Source: Dysgonomonas sp. 520
GTDB lineage: Bacteria; Bacteroidota; Bacteroidia; Bacteroidales; Dysgonomonadaceae
Direction of reading: 5' to 3'
DNA: 55,396 bases
Assembly: GCF_010501095.1 (NCBI RefSeq)
Contig: NZ_QVMP01000023.1
Span: 8,557 to 63,952, forward strand
Shown here: piece by piece, positions 34,142 through 42,848 of the stretch
Position numbering within the stretch: position 1 is the stretch's first letter
Layout: each line of letters opens with the position of its first letter
Notes under the pieces: generated by a model
The model's database searches: none
What the model saw: the letters and a program-made list of their open reading frames with translations, nothing else
Told to the model about the DNA's origin: nothing
Made by a program: the position numbers and the translations under genes

Positions 34142-34201
34142 CAAGACATGTAAATACCTCCCCTCTGTCACTGAGTAAGTGACAGAGGGGTCTTTTTTTT
34201 T
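34142..34201 (+). ncRNA. Candidate ~57-nt RNA, cassette B
   Basis: Same promoter-terminator layout as cassette A. The hairpin is complementary to the leader hairpin of the secreted gene (35213-35237) with one mismatch (G.U in RNA). This is prediction only. Confidence 0.35.
34160..34201 (+). terminator. Terminator hairpin, cassette B
   Basis: 13-bp stem (34160-34172/34178-34190), all Watson-Crick, loop GAGTA, then TC and nine Ts. The 25-bp core 34164-34188 is the left arm of the inverted repeat. Confidence 0.8.
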
Positions 34202-34977
34202 CTTCTGATTTCGGAGGGGGAATTTCCCAGATTTTTGTGGCAAAATTCGTTGAAGTGAGAAAGCGTGCTGAACATGTTTTCTGTCGAAATCTGCTTCAAA
34301 CTTTTGTTCGTGTAATAAATATCGTGATACACCAAATTCGCCCGACGCTTTCTGAGCCATGAGTAAGCCGATACGCCGAACGATCTTCTGAACCGCTTGT
34401 TGAATCCCGAATAGCTATAATTCATAATCTCAGCCAGTTGGCGAATGTTTTTAGTGTCTTGAGATAATATCTTCACCTGTTCCGAGAAATATAAATCGTT
34501 TGTGATATAGCTACTAAAAAAACGGCTGAGTTCTTTCTGTGTGTAAGACGCCTTCAATATGTATATCAGTTCCTTTGCTTTTATTCTTGCTAACGAATTG
34601 TAATCTAAGCTACTATCCTTGTAAATCTGTAACGATTCAATGTATGCAGAGACAATCTCATTGAAAGGCAGATAAAGGTTCTGATTGTTATCATTTTCCT
34701 CCGTTCTGTCTGATTGGAAATGAGTCAACTGATTGATTTCCTCGCTTATGTCAATGGATATCAGAGCCGATTCCTCCACTGCCTTTACCTCTGTTTCGTA
34801 GCCGGTGGGAATCAGGAATATCTTTCCTGCCGAAATCCTTTCATCTTTGTGCGACAACGAGGATATATTCAATCGACCTTTACCTATGAGAATAATGCTG
34901 CAATTTCTCCTGTTTGTTTTCCATTCCTGACCTTTTTGAAGATCAACGAACAGAATTCCTTTTTCTTCATATTCCAT
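34168..34977 (-). CDS. AraC family regulator, cassette B copy
   Basis: This 269-residue AraC-type protein is a near copy of the cassette A regulator. It ends in the terminator hairpin because its T tract has 9 Ts, giving the shorter tail KKKTPLSLTQ. N-terminal codons 1 to about 115 are identical at DNA level to copy A. A segment of about 40 residues in the linker (roughly 116-160) is diverged. The helix-turn-helix part is almost unchanged (FNKRFRR against FNRRFRR), so both regulators probably recognise the same operators and may cross-regulate. It is divergent from the secreted gene at 35292. Confidence 0.9.
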   Translation of the reverse strand: MEYEEKGILFVDLQKGQEWKTNRRNCSIILIGKGRLNISSLSHKDERISAGKIFLIPTGYETEVKAVEESALISIDISEEINQLTHFQSDRTEENDNNQNLYLPFNEIVSAYIESLQIYKDSSLDYNSLARIKAKELIYILKASYTQKELSRFFSSYITNDLYFSEQVKILSQDTKNIRQLAEIMNYSYSGFNKRFRRSFGVSAYSWLRKRRANLVYHDIYYTNKSLKQISTENMFSTLSHFNEFCHKNLGNSPSEIRRKKKTPLSLTQ

Positions 34978-35099
34978 ATTTTCTGTTGTTTAAGTATTTG
35001 TTGCTGTGCGTGTTTAACCAATGTCTAATAATTATTTTTCGTATACATTTTTCGTCTGAACCAGAAAGTGTCTGTTTTCTAAAAACTTAGAATGAAATA

Positions 35100-35117
35100 A
35101 GTAATGCTGCTTACTTA
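35100..35117. promoter_or_regulatory. Palindrome in araC/secreted-gene spacer, cassette B
   Basis: AAGTAA-TGCTGC-TTACTT, identical to the cassette A site (16239-16256). It may be an AraC operator. Confidence 0.4.
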
Positions 35118-35212
35118 CCTTTTTCGACCATGTTTTATCAATGTTTATCTTTTTCAATTTCTCTTTTTATTATTCTGTTGATAGTCAATAGAATAACATG
35201 TCTAAAGCCACT

Positions 35213-35237
35213 CCTCCGTCACTTACTCAGTGACAGA
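35213..35237. repeat. Right arm of the 25-bp inverted repeat, cassette B
   Basis: This is identical to 16353-16377 and inverted with respect to 34164-34188 with one mismatch. It forms a hairpin 54 bp before the secreted gene. Confidence 0.75.
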
Positions 35238-35291
35238 TATATAAAGGGTTAAAACTGAAATATTTAACACAACAAACAACATTAGAAACTT

Positions 35292-36089
35292 ATGAAAAAG
35301 AGCAGTTTAATTTTATTGATTTTTTTAGCCGTTACGGCACTCAAAGCACAGGTGGGAGTGAACACAGAATCGCCTCAGGGAGTGTTCCATATTGATGCGG
35401 CACGCAACACGAGCGGAAACACAAACGTGGCAGACGATGTGGTGGTGGATGCGCAAGGCAGAGTCGGAGTTGGGACAAATAATCCTACAAATAAACTATC
35501 GGTACATACCACAGGCGACAATACCGGTCTTTATCTGCCAAATGGTTCGGCTTCAGGACGAGTATTAACATCCGACGCACAAGGAAATGGCGTTTGGGTT
35601 TCAGGAGCAGTACAATATCAGACAATGGTAGAGAGTACAGGTGGCAGGACATTTTTTACAATAACCAACCCTTCATCCTCCAACGACAATATGAAGCTGG
35701 ATTTTTTCAAGAATGTATTGTTCGACAAAGCCAAGCAGATATATGGAGATGCCTACGGATGGAGTGTTGAAAATCAACAGTATGTGTGCCCTGTGGATGG
35801 TGTATATAGAATCGCTATGAATATGTATTATCAGTCAGGCGATCCGGGACAGAATAACCGGATATATATTTATCTGAATGGTGCTATCTACTTAGTTCCG
35901 GGTCTTATTTCCGTAACAGATACAGGAAGTGATCAATCGGCTTATATTATGGGACTTGCCTCTCTTAAAAAAGGGGATATACTTGACTTTAGAGCATACG
36001 TCCAAGGAAATTATTGGGGAACACCTCAACATACATCCATTCTGTGGGGAGGGCCGGGAACCACTTTCATTTTAATAGAATCTCTTTAA
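35292..36089 (+). CDS. Secreted variable-tip protein, cassette B (C1q/TNF-like end)
   Basis: This 265-residue exported protein has the same signal peptide and first 63 residues as the cassette A protein (one change). It has the same GRVLTSDA-GN-W motif near 89-101, then a different C-terminal domain (about 105-265). This end looks like a bacterial C1q/TNF-like jelly roll: an aromatic strand TFFTI, then YVCPVDGVYRIAMNMYY, then LKKGDILDFRAYV and a closing ILWGGPGTTFILI. Such domains form trimers and bind ligands. The shared stem plus swapped tip suggests a surface adhesin or lectin family, probably controlled by the adjacent AraC protein. Confidence 0.87.
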   Translation: MKKSSLILLIFLAVTALKAQVGVNTESPQGVFHIDAARNTSGNTNVADDVVVDAQGRVGVGTNNPTNKLSVHTTGDNTGLYLPNGSASGRVLTSDAQGNGVWVSGAVQYQTMVESTGGRTFFTITNPSSSNDNMKLDFFKNVLFDKAKQIYGDAYGWSVENQQYVCPVDGVYRIAMNMYYQSGDPGQNNRIYIYLNGAIYLVPGLISVTDTGSDQSAYIMGLASLKKGDILDFRAYVQGNYWGTPQHTSILWGGPGTTFILIESL

Positions 36090-36101
36090 AATGTTAATCA
36101 A

Positions 36102-36136
36102 AAAAACGGAGAAATCTGTCTGATTTCTCCGTTTTT
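36102..36136. terminator. Bidirectional terminator between cassette B and ffh
   Basis: Perfect 15-bp stem AAAAACGGAGAAATC (36102-36116) and GATTTCTCCGTTTTT (36122-36136) with A and T tracts on both sides. It serves the converging secreted gene and ffh. Confidence 0.95.
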
Positions 36137-36153
36137 ATATGCTTTTTGCGACT

Positions 36154-37488
36154 TTATCTTCTCATTTTCGGCATTTTTCCGGCAAGTTTGCCTGCGCCTT
36201 TCATTCCCGTCATCATCTTCATCATTTTGCGGGTATCGTCAAATTGCTTTATCAGTTTATTAACTTCCTGAACCGAAGTTCCGCTACCTTTGGCAATACG
36301 TTGGCGACGGGTTCCATTCAATATCTCAGGGTTTGTCCTTTCTTTCGGAGTCATCGAATAAATAATAGCCTCAATGCTTTTGAACGCATTGTCGTCAATA
36401 TCCATATCCTTGATAGCCTTACCCACTCCCGGAATCATAGATGCCAAGTCTTTCAGGTTACCCATTTTCTTTATTTGCTGAATCTGGGCGATGAAATCAT
36501 TAAAATCGAACTGATTCTTAGCTATTTTTTTCTGTAAACGGCGAGCTTCTTCTTCATCGTATTGCTCTTGAGCACGCTCAACAAGCGACACAATATCGCC
36601 CATTCCTAAAATACGATCTGCCATACGGGTTGGGTGGAAAACATCCAAAGCCTCCATCTTTTCGCCCGTACCAACAAATTTGATAGGCTTATTCACCACC
36701 GAACGTATAGACAAGGCAGCACCACCACGGGTATCTCCATCGAGTTTTGTAAGTACCACCCCGTTAAAATCTAAACGGTCGTTAAACTCTTTTGCCGTAT
36801 TCACAGCATCTTGCCCGGTCATGGAATCGACAACGAACAATATCTCGTTCGGGTTTATAGCCTTCTTGATAGCTGATATCTCGTTCATCATCTGCTCATC
36901 AATAGCCAAGCGGCCTGCGGTGTCTATGATCACCACATCATTGCCATTTTGCTTTGCCTGTTTGATGGCATTCTGAGCTATTTCGACCGGATTTTTATTT
37001 TCTTCTTCCGAATATACCGGCACGTCGATCTGCGTACCCAATACTTTCAACTGTTCGATAGCCGCCGGACGATAAATGTCATCTGCAACAAGAAGTGGTT
37101 TTTTTCCCTTTTTTGTTTTCAGATAATTTGCCAGTTTTCCTGAGAAAGTAGTCTTTCCCGACCCTTGCAATCCCGACATCAAAATGACTGACGGATTTGC
37201 CTTTAGGTCTATATCAACGGTTTCCCCTCCCATCAGCAAAGCCAGCTCGTCATGAACGATCTTCACCATCAACTGACTGGGTTTAACGGCAGTCAACACA
37301 TTTTCTCCAAGTGCCTTTTCTTTAACTGTTTCGGTAAATTGTTTTGCAGTTTTAAAGTTAACGTCGGCATCCAAAAGTGCCCGACGCACATCTTTCAGTG
37401 TTTCGGCAACATTTATTTCGGTGATTTTACCCTCACCTTTCAGCAGTTTAAACGAACGGTCTAATCTATCACTTAAATTCTCAAACAT
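36154..37488 (-). CDS. ffh: Signal recognition particle protein Ffh (SRP54)
   Basis: This is a 444-residue SRP GTPase with an N-domain (1-85), a G-domain with P-loop GLQGSGKTT (106-114), DTAGR (G3) and TKLDGDTRGG (G4), and a Met-rich M-domain (about 330-444). It binds signal peptides and 4.5S RNA and delivers ribosomes to FtsY. The 4.5S RNA gene is not visible in this window. A -7 box lies at 37547-37554. Confidence 0.97.
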   Translation of the reverse strand: MFENLSDRLDRSFKLLKGEGKITEINVAETLKDVRRALLDADVNFKTAKQFTETVKEKALGENVLTAVKPSQLMVKIVHDELALLMGGETVDIDLKANPSVILMSGLQGSGKTTFSGKLANYLKTKKGKKPLLVADDIYRPAAIEQLKVLGTQIDVPVYSEEENKNPVEIAQNAIKQAKQNGNDVVIIDTAGRLAIDEQMMNEISAIKKAINPNEILFVVDSMTGQDAVNTAKEFNDRLDFNGVVLTKLDGDTRGGAALSIRSVVNKPIKFVGTGEKMEALDVFHPTRMADRILGMGDIVSLVERAQEQYDEEEARRLQKKIAKNQFDFNDFIAQIQQIKKMGNLKDLASMIPGVGKAIKDMDIDDNAFKSIEAIIYSMTPKERTNPEILNGTRRQRIAKGSGTSVQEVNKLIKQFDDTRKMMKMMTGMKGAGKLAGKMPKMRR

Positions 37489-37546
37489 AAGTTTTTATGT
37501 GTATAATTATAAGTCTATTACTCTTTATATCAATTTTAAAAGACTG

Positions 37547-37554
37547 CAAAGATA
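37547..37554 (-). promoter_or_regulatory. -7 box of ffh
   Basis: TATCTTTG on the minus strand, an exact TAnnTTTG match, giving a leader of about 50 nt. Confidence 0.5.
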
Positions 37555-37657
37555 ATAAAGTTTTACTCAAAAATAAAGGAATTTGCGTCTGCGTCGCCAT
37601 CAAGTTTCTTTAATTCGCTCAAATTGATATGGCTCTGCCCTCCTCATCGCCCTCGAC

Positions 37658-38362
37658 TCATTTATATAACAGGAATATGCAAGGTTTTTTGTTCATGTCG
37701 GGCAGTTGTTTACTCCAATTTTTTATTGGCAATGTTACAATAAATTCATCATCCATAGTGATATTCATAGCAATGCACAATTTGGTGGACGGACTGCAAT
37801 TCTTAATCAGGTCTTCTACCATCTTAGCGTTTCGGTAAGGCGTTTCTATAAAAATCTGAGTTTGGTTTTCCGAATATATTCTTTGTTCCAATTGCTTTAT
37901 CTTTTTGGAACGTTCTGCACCGTCTATCGGCAAATATCCGTGAAAAGCAAAACTTTGTCCGTTAAATCCGGACGCCATGAGGGACATTAGTATGGATGAT
38001 GGCCCAACAAGCGGCACAACCTTTATCTTTTTGCGTTGAGCTATCGCTACGATGTCTGCTCCGGGGTCGGCAATCGCAGGGCATCCCGCTTCGGATATCA
38101 CCCCGATACTATGACCATCGGCAATGGGTAGCAAATATCTTTCTATTTGTTCAGGGTTCGTGTGCTTGTTTAGTTCATAGAAAGTGAGGTCGTCTATACT
38201 TATAGATGGTTCCGTTTTTTTTAGAAAACGACGGGCCGATCTTATATTTTCTACAATAAAGTGTTTTATTTCCAGAATAATTTCCCTGTTGTGAGATGGT
38301 AAAACCCTGTTGATGGCTGTCTCGCCCAAAGTGACAGGTACGAGGTAGAGTGATGCTTGCAT
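37658..38362 (-). CDS. RsmI-like SAM-dependent methyltransferase
   Basis: This 234-residue protein is of the tetrapyrrole-methylase/RsmI fold. It has LYLVPVTLG at the start, an EAGCPAIADPGADIVAIA motif near 92-110 (the SAM-binding glycine-rich loop of this family), and VPLVGPSSI near 117. RsmI methylates the ribose of C1402 in 16S rRNA. Bacteroidota have a shorter RsmI paralogue of this kind, and I cannot confirm that it has the same target. It lies downstream of the exopolysaccharide operon on the same strand and may be an independent gene. Confidence 0.85.
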   Translation of the reverse strand: MQASLYLVPVTLGETAINRVLPSHNREIILEIKHFIVENIRSARRFLKKTEPSISIDDLTFYELNKHTNPEQIERYLLPIADGHSIGVISEAGCPAIADPGADIVAIAQRKKIKVVPLVGPSSILMSLMASGFNGQSFAFHGYLPIDGAERSKKIKQLEQRIYSENQTQIFIETPYRNAKMVEDLIKNCSPSTKLCIAMNITMDDEFIVTLPIKNWSKQLPDMNKKPCIFLLYK

Positions 38363-38425
38363 TTATGTGACAGATAATATTTATAGATAAATCAAATAAC
38401 GCCTTATTCGGGACGAAGATTAAAA

Positions 38426-39556
38426 CTAATCTTCAACCAGAGGAATATTGGAGTCCGGTTTAACACCATGTGTATCAGTGAAAGGAGTCACTCTGGAGAA
38501 GTCCAGATCACCTTGTCGAGGATCTTGCCCGACGTTGTACCACGGAATTTGTGTAATATCGACCCGCTGTCCTCTCATGCTGTTCCATTTGTTTTTCAAT
38601 ACCCACATGCCGGGATGTTTGATGTACTTTTTCATGACAGGGGCGGCGGTTCCCATCATCCAACAGTTTTTAGGGCATTGACGGACAAGCGACCGCACTT
38701 TTTCAGCTTGTTGGCTATACCAAAGTTCTTCGAATGTTGAATAATCCCTGATATTGCCCATGCTTTCTTTCCATATTTTGTCTTCCAAACCATTGCAGGG
38801 ATATACATCGCCATAAGGTTCAACAAAGAAATTGGCTGTTCCGGCTTCGCAAGGAAGCATGCGCCGTCCGCCTTGTATGTAGTTGATCAGTCCGAGGTTG
38901 AAAAAGGCTCTTGCCCAACTTTTCGGATGCTTTTCTTTCAGCAGTTCATCTATCAGTGTATGGAAATTTTCGGTTACCTCGTCTTTGTTGGTAACAACAT
39001 TGTCGTCCTTATGAAAATAATAGGAATTGTGGAACGTTGCAGTTGCAAACTCAAGTTTCAGTTCCTTAGCCAAACGATATAGCCAAAGCATGTCGTCCGA
39101 GTTCCGGTTTGATACGGTAATGCCAAACCCGATATCCTTCACTCCCATTTCACGTAGTTTGAGCAATACTCGCAAACCATTGTCAAAGCCCCCGGAGCGT
39201 CCTCTTAGCTCATCATTTCGTTGCGATAAGCCTTCGATGCTGACACGAATCCCGATGTTGGGATATTTTTTTGCCAGATCAATAATCTGGTTATAATGCC
39301 AGCCTGAAGTAGATATCACTACACGAGGTGCTTTCTGAAACGAAACAGCAACAATGTCTTCTATATCACGGCGTTGAAATGGTTCTCCTCCCGTAATATT
39401 AATGAATTTGAGGTCCGGCAATTTTTCCAGATCCGCAGGGGTTATTTCTTGTTTCTGATCTGTGGGATATTTCCATATATTGCACATCTGACAGCGCATC
39501 TGGCAACGGTATGTCGTTATGATGGATGCATCTGTTGGCAGAAGTATTTTGTTCAT
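38426..39556 (-). CDS. Radical SAM protein of the exopolysaccharide operon
   Basis: This 376-residue radical SAM enzyme has the [4Fe-4S] motif CQMRCQMC, with C18, C22 and C25, and the downstream INITGGEPF. The C-terminal part has further cysteines (PCEAG, YPCNG, CPKNCW) typical of an auxiliary cluster (SPASM-like) domain. The substrate is unknown. It is the last gene of a leftward set of glycosyltransferases, separated by only 6 bp from the GT gene above. It might modify a sugar, a lipid carrier or a small peptide linked to the polysaccharide. Confidence 0.88.
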   Translation of the reverse strand: MNKILLPTDASIITTYRCQMRCQMCNIWKYPTDQKQEITPADLEKLPDLKFINITGGEPFQRRDIEDIVAVSFQKAPRVVISTSGWHYNQIIDLAKKYPNIGIRVSIEGLSQRNDELRGRSGGFDNGLRVLLKLREMGVKDIGFGITVSNRNSDDMLWLYRLAKELKLEFATATFHNSYYFHKDDNVVTNKDEVTENFHTLIDELLKEKHPKSWARAFFNLGLINYIQGGRRMLPCEAGTANFFVEPYGDVYPCNGLEDKIWKESMGNIRDYSTFEELWYSQQAEKVRSLVRQCPKNCWMMGTAAPVMKKYIKHPGMWVLKNKWNSMRGQRVDITQIPWYNVGQDPRQGDLDFSRVTPFTDTHGVKPDSNIPLVED

Positions 39557-39562
39557 TCTCTA

Positions 39563-40681
39563 TCAATCGTTTAATACGTTAAAATATTTTTGGGCTGTGT
39601 TCTTCCAAGAAAACTGCGTTGCTATTGATACCAGTTTCAATTTAGGTATTTCGGATAGTTGCTTTAGTTTCAAACAAATAACCTCGTCGTTTTCTATATC
39701 CGATTCTTTGATCTTTATGTCGTAACCTTGTGCCAGTTCATCGTTCACCTCGTTGTCGGCATTGCTGATAACGGGGCAACCTCTGAGAAATGCTTCAAGA
39801 ATAGGAAAGCCAAATCCTTCGAACTGTGAATAAAATATAGTAGCCAAGGCGTTGCCATAAAGTTCATTCAGTTTATCCTCGTCAACGTAACCTAAATATT
39901 CTACATCGGCATCGTTTGCGGTTGCAAAGTTAATGAAATCTGTACCATCTTTACGACAAAAATCATTCATGCCTCCAACAATTTTTAATTTTATTTCAGG
40001 ATGAAATTTCTTATATGTTTTGTAGATTTTCAGAGCTTCATACAATTTCTTGCCTAAAGGGTCGACCCTGCCCACAATCATGAAGTAAGGCTCTGTTTGC
40101 CTTTCCTGTAATTCGTTTTCTGTTATTGCATATTTTACGTCAATTCCGTTATGTATTACCGACAATCTTGAGTCTGTTTTTGTGTCCGGAAAGTATTTAT
40201 GTATTTGATTCAGAACGAAGTTGGAGATGACAATTATCTTTTTTGATCTGGCAATGACTCGCTTTATCATTTGTTTCCTGAACCAGGTGCGTGTGCGTCC
40301 GAACTTGTTTGTTATATCAAATTCATTAATATCGTGTACAATTGATATAGCATTTTTAATACCGCTTCCTATAACGGAATCGGCAAGAAAGAATACATAT
40401 TTAGCTTCTGTTACAAACTTTGTTTTTGCAAATTTGGTCAAGAAATATATTTTTGAAGAGCCCGATTTGTCAAGTTCTTTCGGGGTTATGATGTTTATGC
40501 CGTCAACTACTAAGGAAGGTGAGTTGGCTAAAACATTTTGGTTTGCTATCAGATTTACTTTATAATTGTTTTCTTTAAGAATAGGCAAAAGCACATTCAG
40601 GAGTTTTTCCATGAAAACACCCACCCCTAGTTTTGGTCCAAAATAACAAGCAACAATCGTAATCGTTTTTTCCTTCACCAT
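39563..40681 (-). CDS. Glycosyltransferase, GT-B fold (family 4-like)
   Basis: This 372-residue protein has a Rossmann-like N-domain and a GT4-type C-domain carrying the donor motif SQFEGFGFPILEAF (E-x7-E). FMIVGRVDPLGKK begins the C-domain. It should transfer a nucleotide-activated sugar with retention; donor and acceptor are unknown. It follows the 40682 gene without a gap, so it is part of the exopolysaccharide operon. Confidence 0.93.
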   Translation of the reverse strand: MVKEKTITIVACYFGPKLGVGVFMEKLLNVLLPILKENNYKVNLIANQNVLANSPSLVVDGINIITPKELDKSGSSKIYFLTKFAKTKFVTEAKYVFFLADSVIGSGIKNAISIVHDINEFDITNKFGRTRTWFRKQMIKRVIARSKKIIVISNFVLNQIHKYFPDTKTDSRLSVIHNGIDVKYAITENELQERQTEPYFMIVGRVDPLGKKLYEALKIYKTYKKFHPEIKLKIVGGMNDFCRKDGTDFINFATANDADVEYLGYVDEDKLNELYGNALATIFYSQFEGFGFPILEAFLRGCPVISNADNEVNDELAQGYDIKIKESDIENDEVICLKLKQLSEIPKLKLVSIATQFSWKNTAQKYFNVLND

Positions 40682-41692
40682 CTAATTCCTTTCAAATAAT
40701 ATATTGTATATCGCCTGAGAATAAGCTTCGGGCGAATGTTTCTCTATTGCTGTTTTTGCATTCTTTGTCAATGTACAACCCCAATCCCTGTCCGAATACA
40801 ATTTCTTTATTGCATTCTTTAGTTTTTCAACATCTCCAATTTCGGTCAACACTGCGCTTACTCCGTCTTTCAGATAATTCTCGATGGAGGATGTCTGTGT
40901 CGTTATAATGGGTATAGACAAGAAAATGGCTTTAAACATAACGATCAACCCTGCCGGCATTTTCGATTTCAAAGGTAATGCTACTATGGACGAGTTTTTC
41001 AATAGTTCGTCAAAATCACTTTCTTCTATGTCGTAATACATTTGCACGTTTGTTGGCAGGTGAACCTGCTTGGGCATATATTTTTTTCTGCCAACTCCTA
41101 CAAACTTATGCTCCGGCAGTTGTGAGGCCGCCGCAAAAAACACTTCCCAATCACGCTGTGCTTCTCCTCCGCAAAAAACATAAGAAGATTCGTATCTAAA
41201 GTTTTCCTCCTTGTATCCGGGAAGATATGCATCCGGCAAAACGGAAACTTGTTCCTTTCTTATTTTATATTCTTCAAGATATCTATGTAAGGTATCTTCC
41301 GAATTTACTGTAAAATAAAACTTTTTATACGAGAAAGCATAATTATATACCGTTTTTCTTATAAATGAAATAAGCCCTTGTTTGTTGTGACTGATCATAT
41401 TTAGAGATAGAATCGTTCTGTCTATCCTGAATAGATGGCACAACACACCGATAAAGGCTCCAATGATAAAATTCCAGCTGACAAGGCAATCACCTTTTCC
41501 GGATGTTCGTATAGAGCGTATTGCCACTTCAAAATATCCTAAAAAATGCAATGGCTTACGCCAACGGTAGACTCTGTTTTTAGGATTGTATTTCATTGCC
41601 ACCCAATTGACTTCTTTACCGGAAAAGGCAGAAGCCAACCATTGCAGGCGGCTTTGTGGACCAACATCGTATATGAAATATATTTTATTCAT
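40682..41692 (-). CDS. Glycosyltransferase-like protein, GT-B fold
   Basis: This 336-residue protein looks like a GT-B glycosyltransferase without a clear E-x7-E motif. Its C-terminal half has FCGGEAQRDWEVF and PLKSKMPAGLIVMFKA, which resemble a donor-binding site, and TQTSSIENYL near 270. The N-terminal half is less conserved. It overlaps the upstream GT4 gene by 8 bp, a sign of coupled translation. The sugar is unknown. Confidence 0.82.
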   Translation of the reverse strand: MNKIYFIYDVGPQSRLQWLASAFSGKEVNWVAMKYNPKNRVYRWRKPLHFLGYFEVAIRSIRTSGKGDCLVSWNFIIGAFIGVLCHLFRIDRTILSLNMISHNKQGLISFIRKTVYNYAFSYKKFYFTVNSEDTLHRYLEEYKIRKEQVSVLPDAYLPGYKEENFRYESSYVFCGGEAQRDWEVFFAAASQLPEHKFVGVGRKKYMPKQVHLPTNVQMYYDIEESDFDELLKNSSIVALPLKSKMPAGLIVMFKAIFLSIPIITTQTSSIENYLKDGVSAVLTEIGDVEKLKNAIKKLYSDRDWGCTLTKNAKTAIEKHSPEAYSQAIYNILFERN

Positions 41693-42839
41693 TTCCAGCC
41701 ACTAAACTTTTGAAAAGGTTGTCCCATTCGTTCATTATTATTTCGGGCGAAAATCGTTGTATGTTCATTTTTGCCTTTTTGCCCATCTCTTTTCTTAGCT
41801 CTTGGTTTTCGATCAATAATTTTATCTTGGTTGCCAATTCTTGAATATTTCCGTTTTCTACCAAAAAGCCATCAACCTCATTGTCTATTATTTCCGACGG
41901 ACCGTGAGGGCAATCGAAAGAAATACATGGCAGTCCACACGACATGGCTTCAAGCAAAACCATTGGAAACCCTTCGTATCTCGAACTCATTACGTAAATG
42001 GAACTGTTGAGGTATTCATCAATGATATTTTGAGTAGGCTGATTGATAGTGATAGAGTTTTGAAGACCTTTTTCTTCGATAAGGCTATGAAGGTATTTAT
42101 GCAACTCTCCATTTCCAAATATATCTAAATGCCAGTCAGGATAGTTATTTGAAACTATATTCCATGCCTCTATCAGCATGTCATATCCTTTTTCGAATGT
42201 TAGTCTTCCAACACTTATAATTCTTTTACTATTAAAGTTTGCTGATTCTTTTAACAAAAAAGGAATCGGGTTATATATTTGTTTAATATTAGACAGTGAA
42301 TGTTTGCTCCATACATCTAAATCTTTCTTTGTTAGAACAACAAATTTATCATATTTTTTTATTGCTCTTTTTTTTAGAAGGTTATGAGTGATCTTAAATA
42401 TGATTTTTTTAGAAAAAGATTGATCTCTGTTTGATATTGTTACATGATTTTCGGGAAAATGCATTTCTCCGATTTTTTTGCTTCCGTCTTTTATTTCAGG
42501 AAGAAAAGTAAATTCGTGGGTGTATGTCGAAATTGTAACATCGGGTTTTATCTTTAATAGTATTTCTTTTAATCTGTACTTATGGAGTTTACGCTTTCGT
42601 GTTTGAACCAATATACGCCGTATGGTTGAAAGCTTACCCAATTCGTTGTAGTTTATATCCAGGTCGATAAACTTTATTTTTTGTGAAAAGCTATAATAGT
42701 TTGGTTGCTTGTTCTGGTCTGTTGTTACTATATATACGTCATAGCCAAAGTGTTCGGCCAAATAATTAGCTTTGGCACATATAACACGTTCTGTTCCTCC
42801 GGTTTTAGAAGCATCAATTAAACAATAAACTATTTTCAT
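41685..42839 (-). CDS. Glycosyltransferase family 4
   Basis: This 384-residue GT4-type enzyme has an N-domain opening with DASKTGGTERVI (acceptor-side loop). The C-domain has ISVGRLTFEKGYDMLIEAW and the donor motif SRYEGFPMVLLEAMSCGLP (E-x7-E). The sequence resembles galactosyl- and glucosyltransferases of exopolysaccharide clusters. It lies inside the operon, 9 bp after the GT2 gene ends. Confidence 0.94.
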   Translation of the reverse strand: MKIVYCLIDASKTGGTERVICAKANYLAEHFGYDVYIVTTDQNKQPNYYSFSQKIKFIDLDINYNELGKLSTIRRILVQTRKRKLHKYRLKEILLKIKPDVTISTYTHEFTFLPEIKDGSKKIGEMHFPENHVTISNRDQSFSKKIIFKITHNLLKKRAIKKYDKFVVLTKKDLDVWSKHSLSNIKQIYNPIPFLLKESANFNSKRIISVGRLTFEKGYDMLIEAWNIVSNNYPDWHLDIFGNGELHKYLHSLIEEKGLQNSITINQPTQNIIDEYLNSSIYVMSSRYEGFPMVLLEAMSCGLPCISFDCPHGPSEIIDNEVDGFLVENGNIQELATKIKLLIENQELRKEMGKKAKMNIQRFSPEIIMNEWDNLFKSLVAGNE

Positions 42840-42848
42840 AAAGTATTT

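Larger units (their letters stand above)
34123..35467. repeat. Duplicated cassette core, copy B
   Basis: This is the direct-repeat partner of 15263-16607 in the same orientation, about 18.9 kb away. It differs by scattered substitutions, one T-tract length, a small indel near 35056, and a diverged patch at about 34511-34633. The boundaries of similarity are sharp on both sides. Confidence 0.92.

Noticed and set aside
15263-36089. Composite transposon formed by the two cassettes
   Set aside because: The cassettes are direct repeats with no transposase, and the DNA between them carries parE and secG. They look like a duplicated family, not the ends of a mobile unit.
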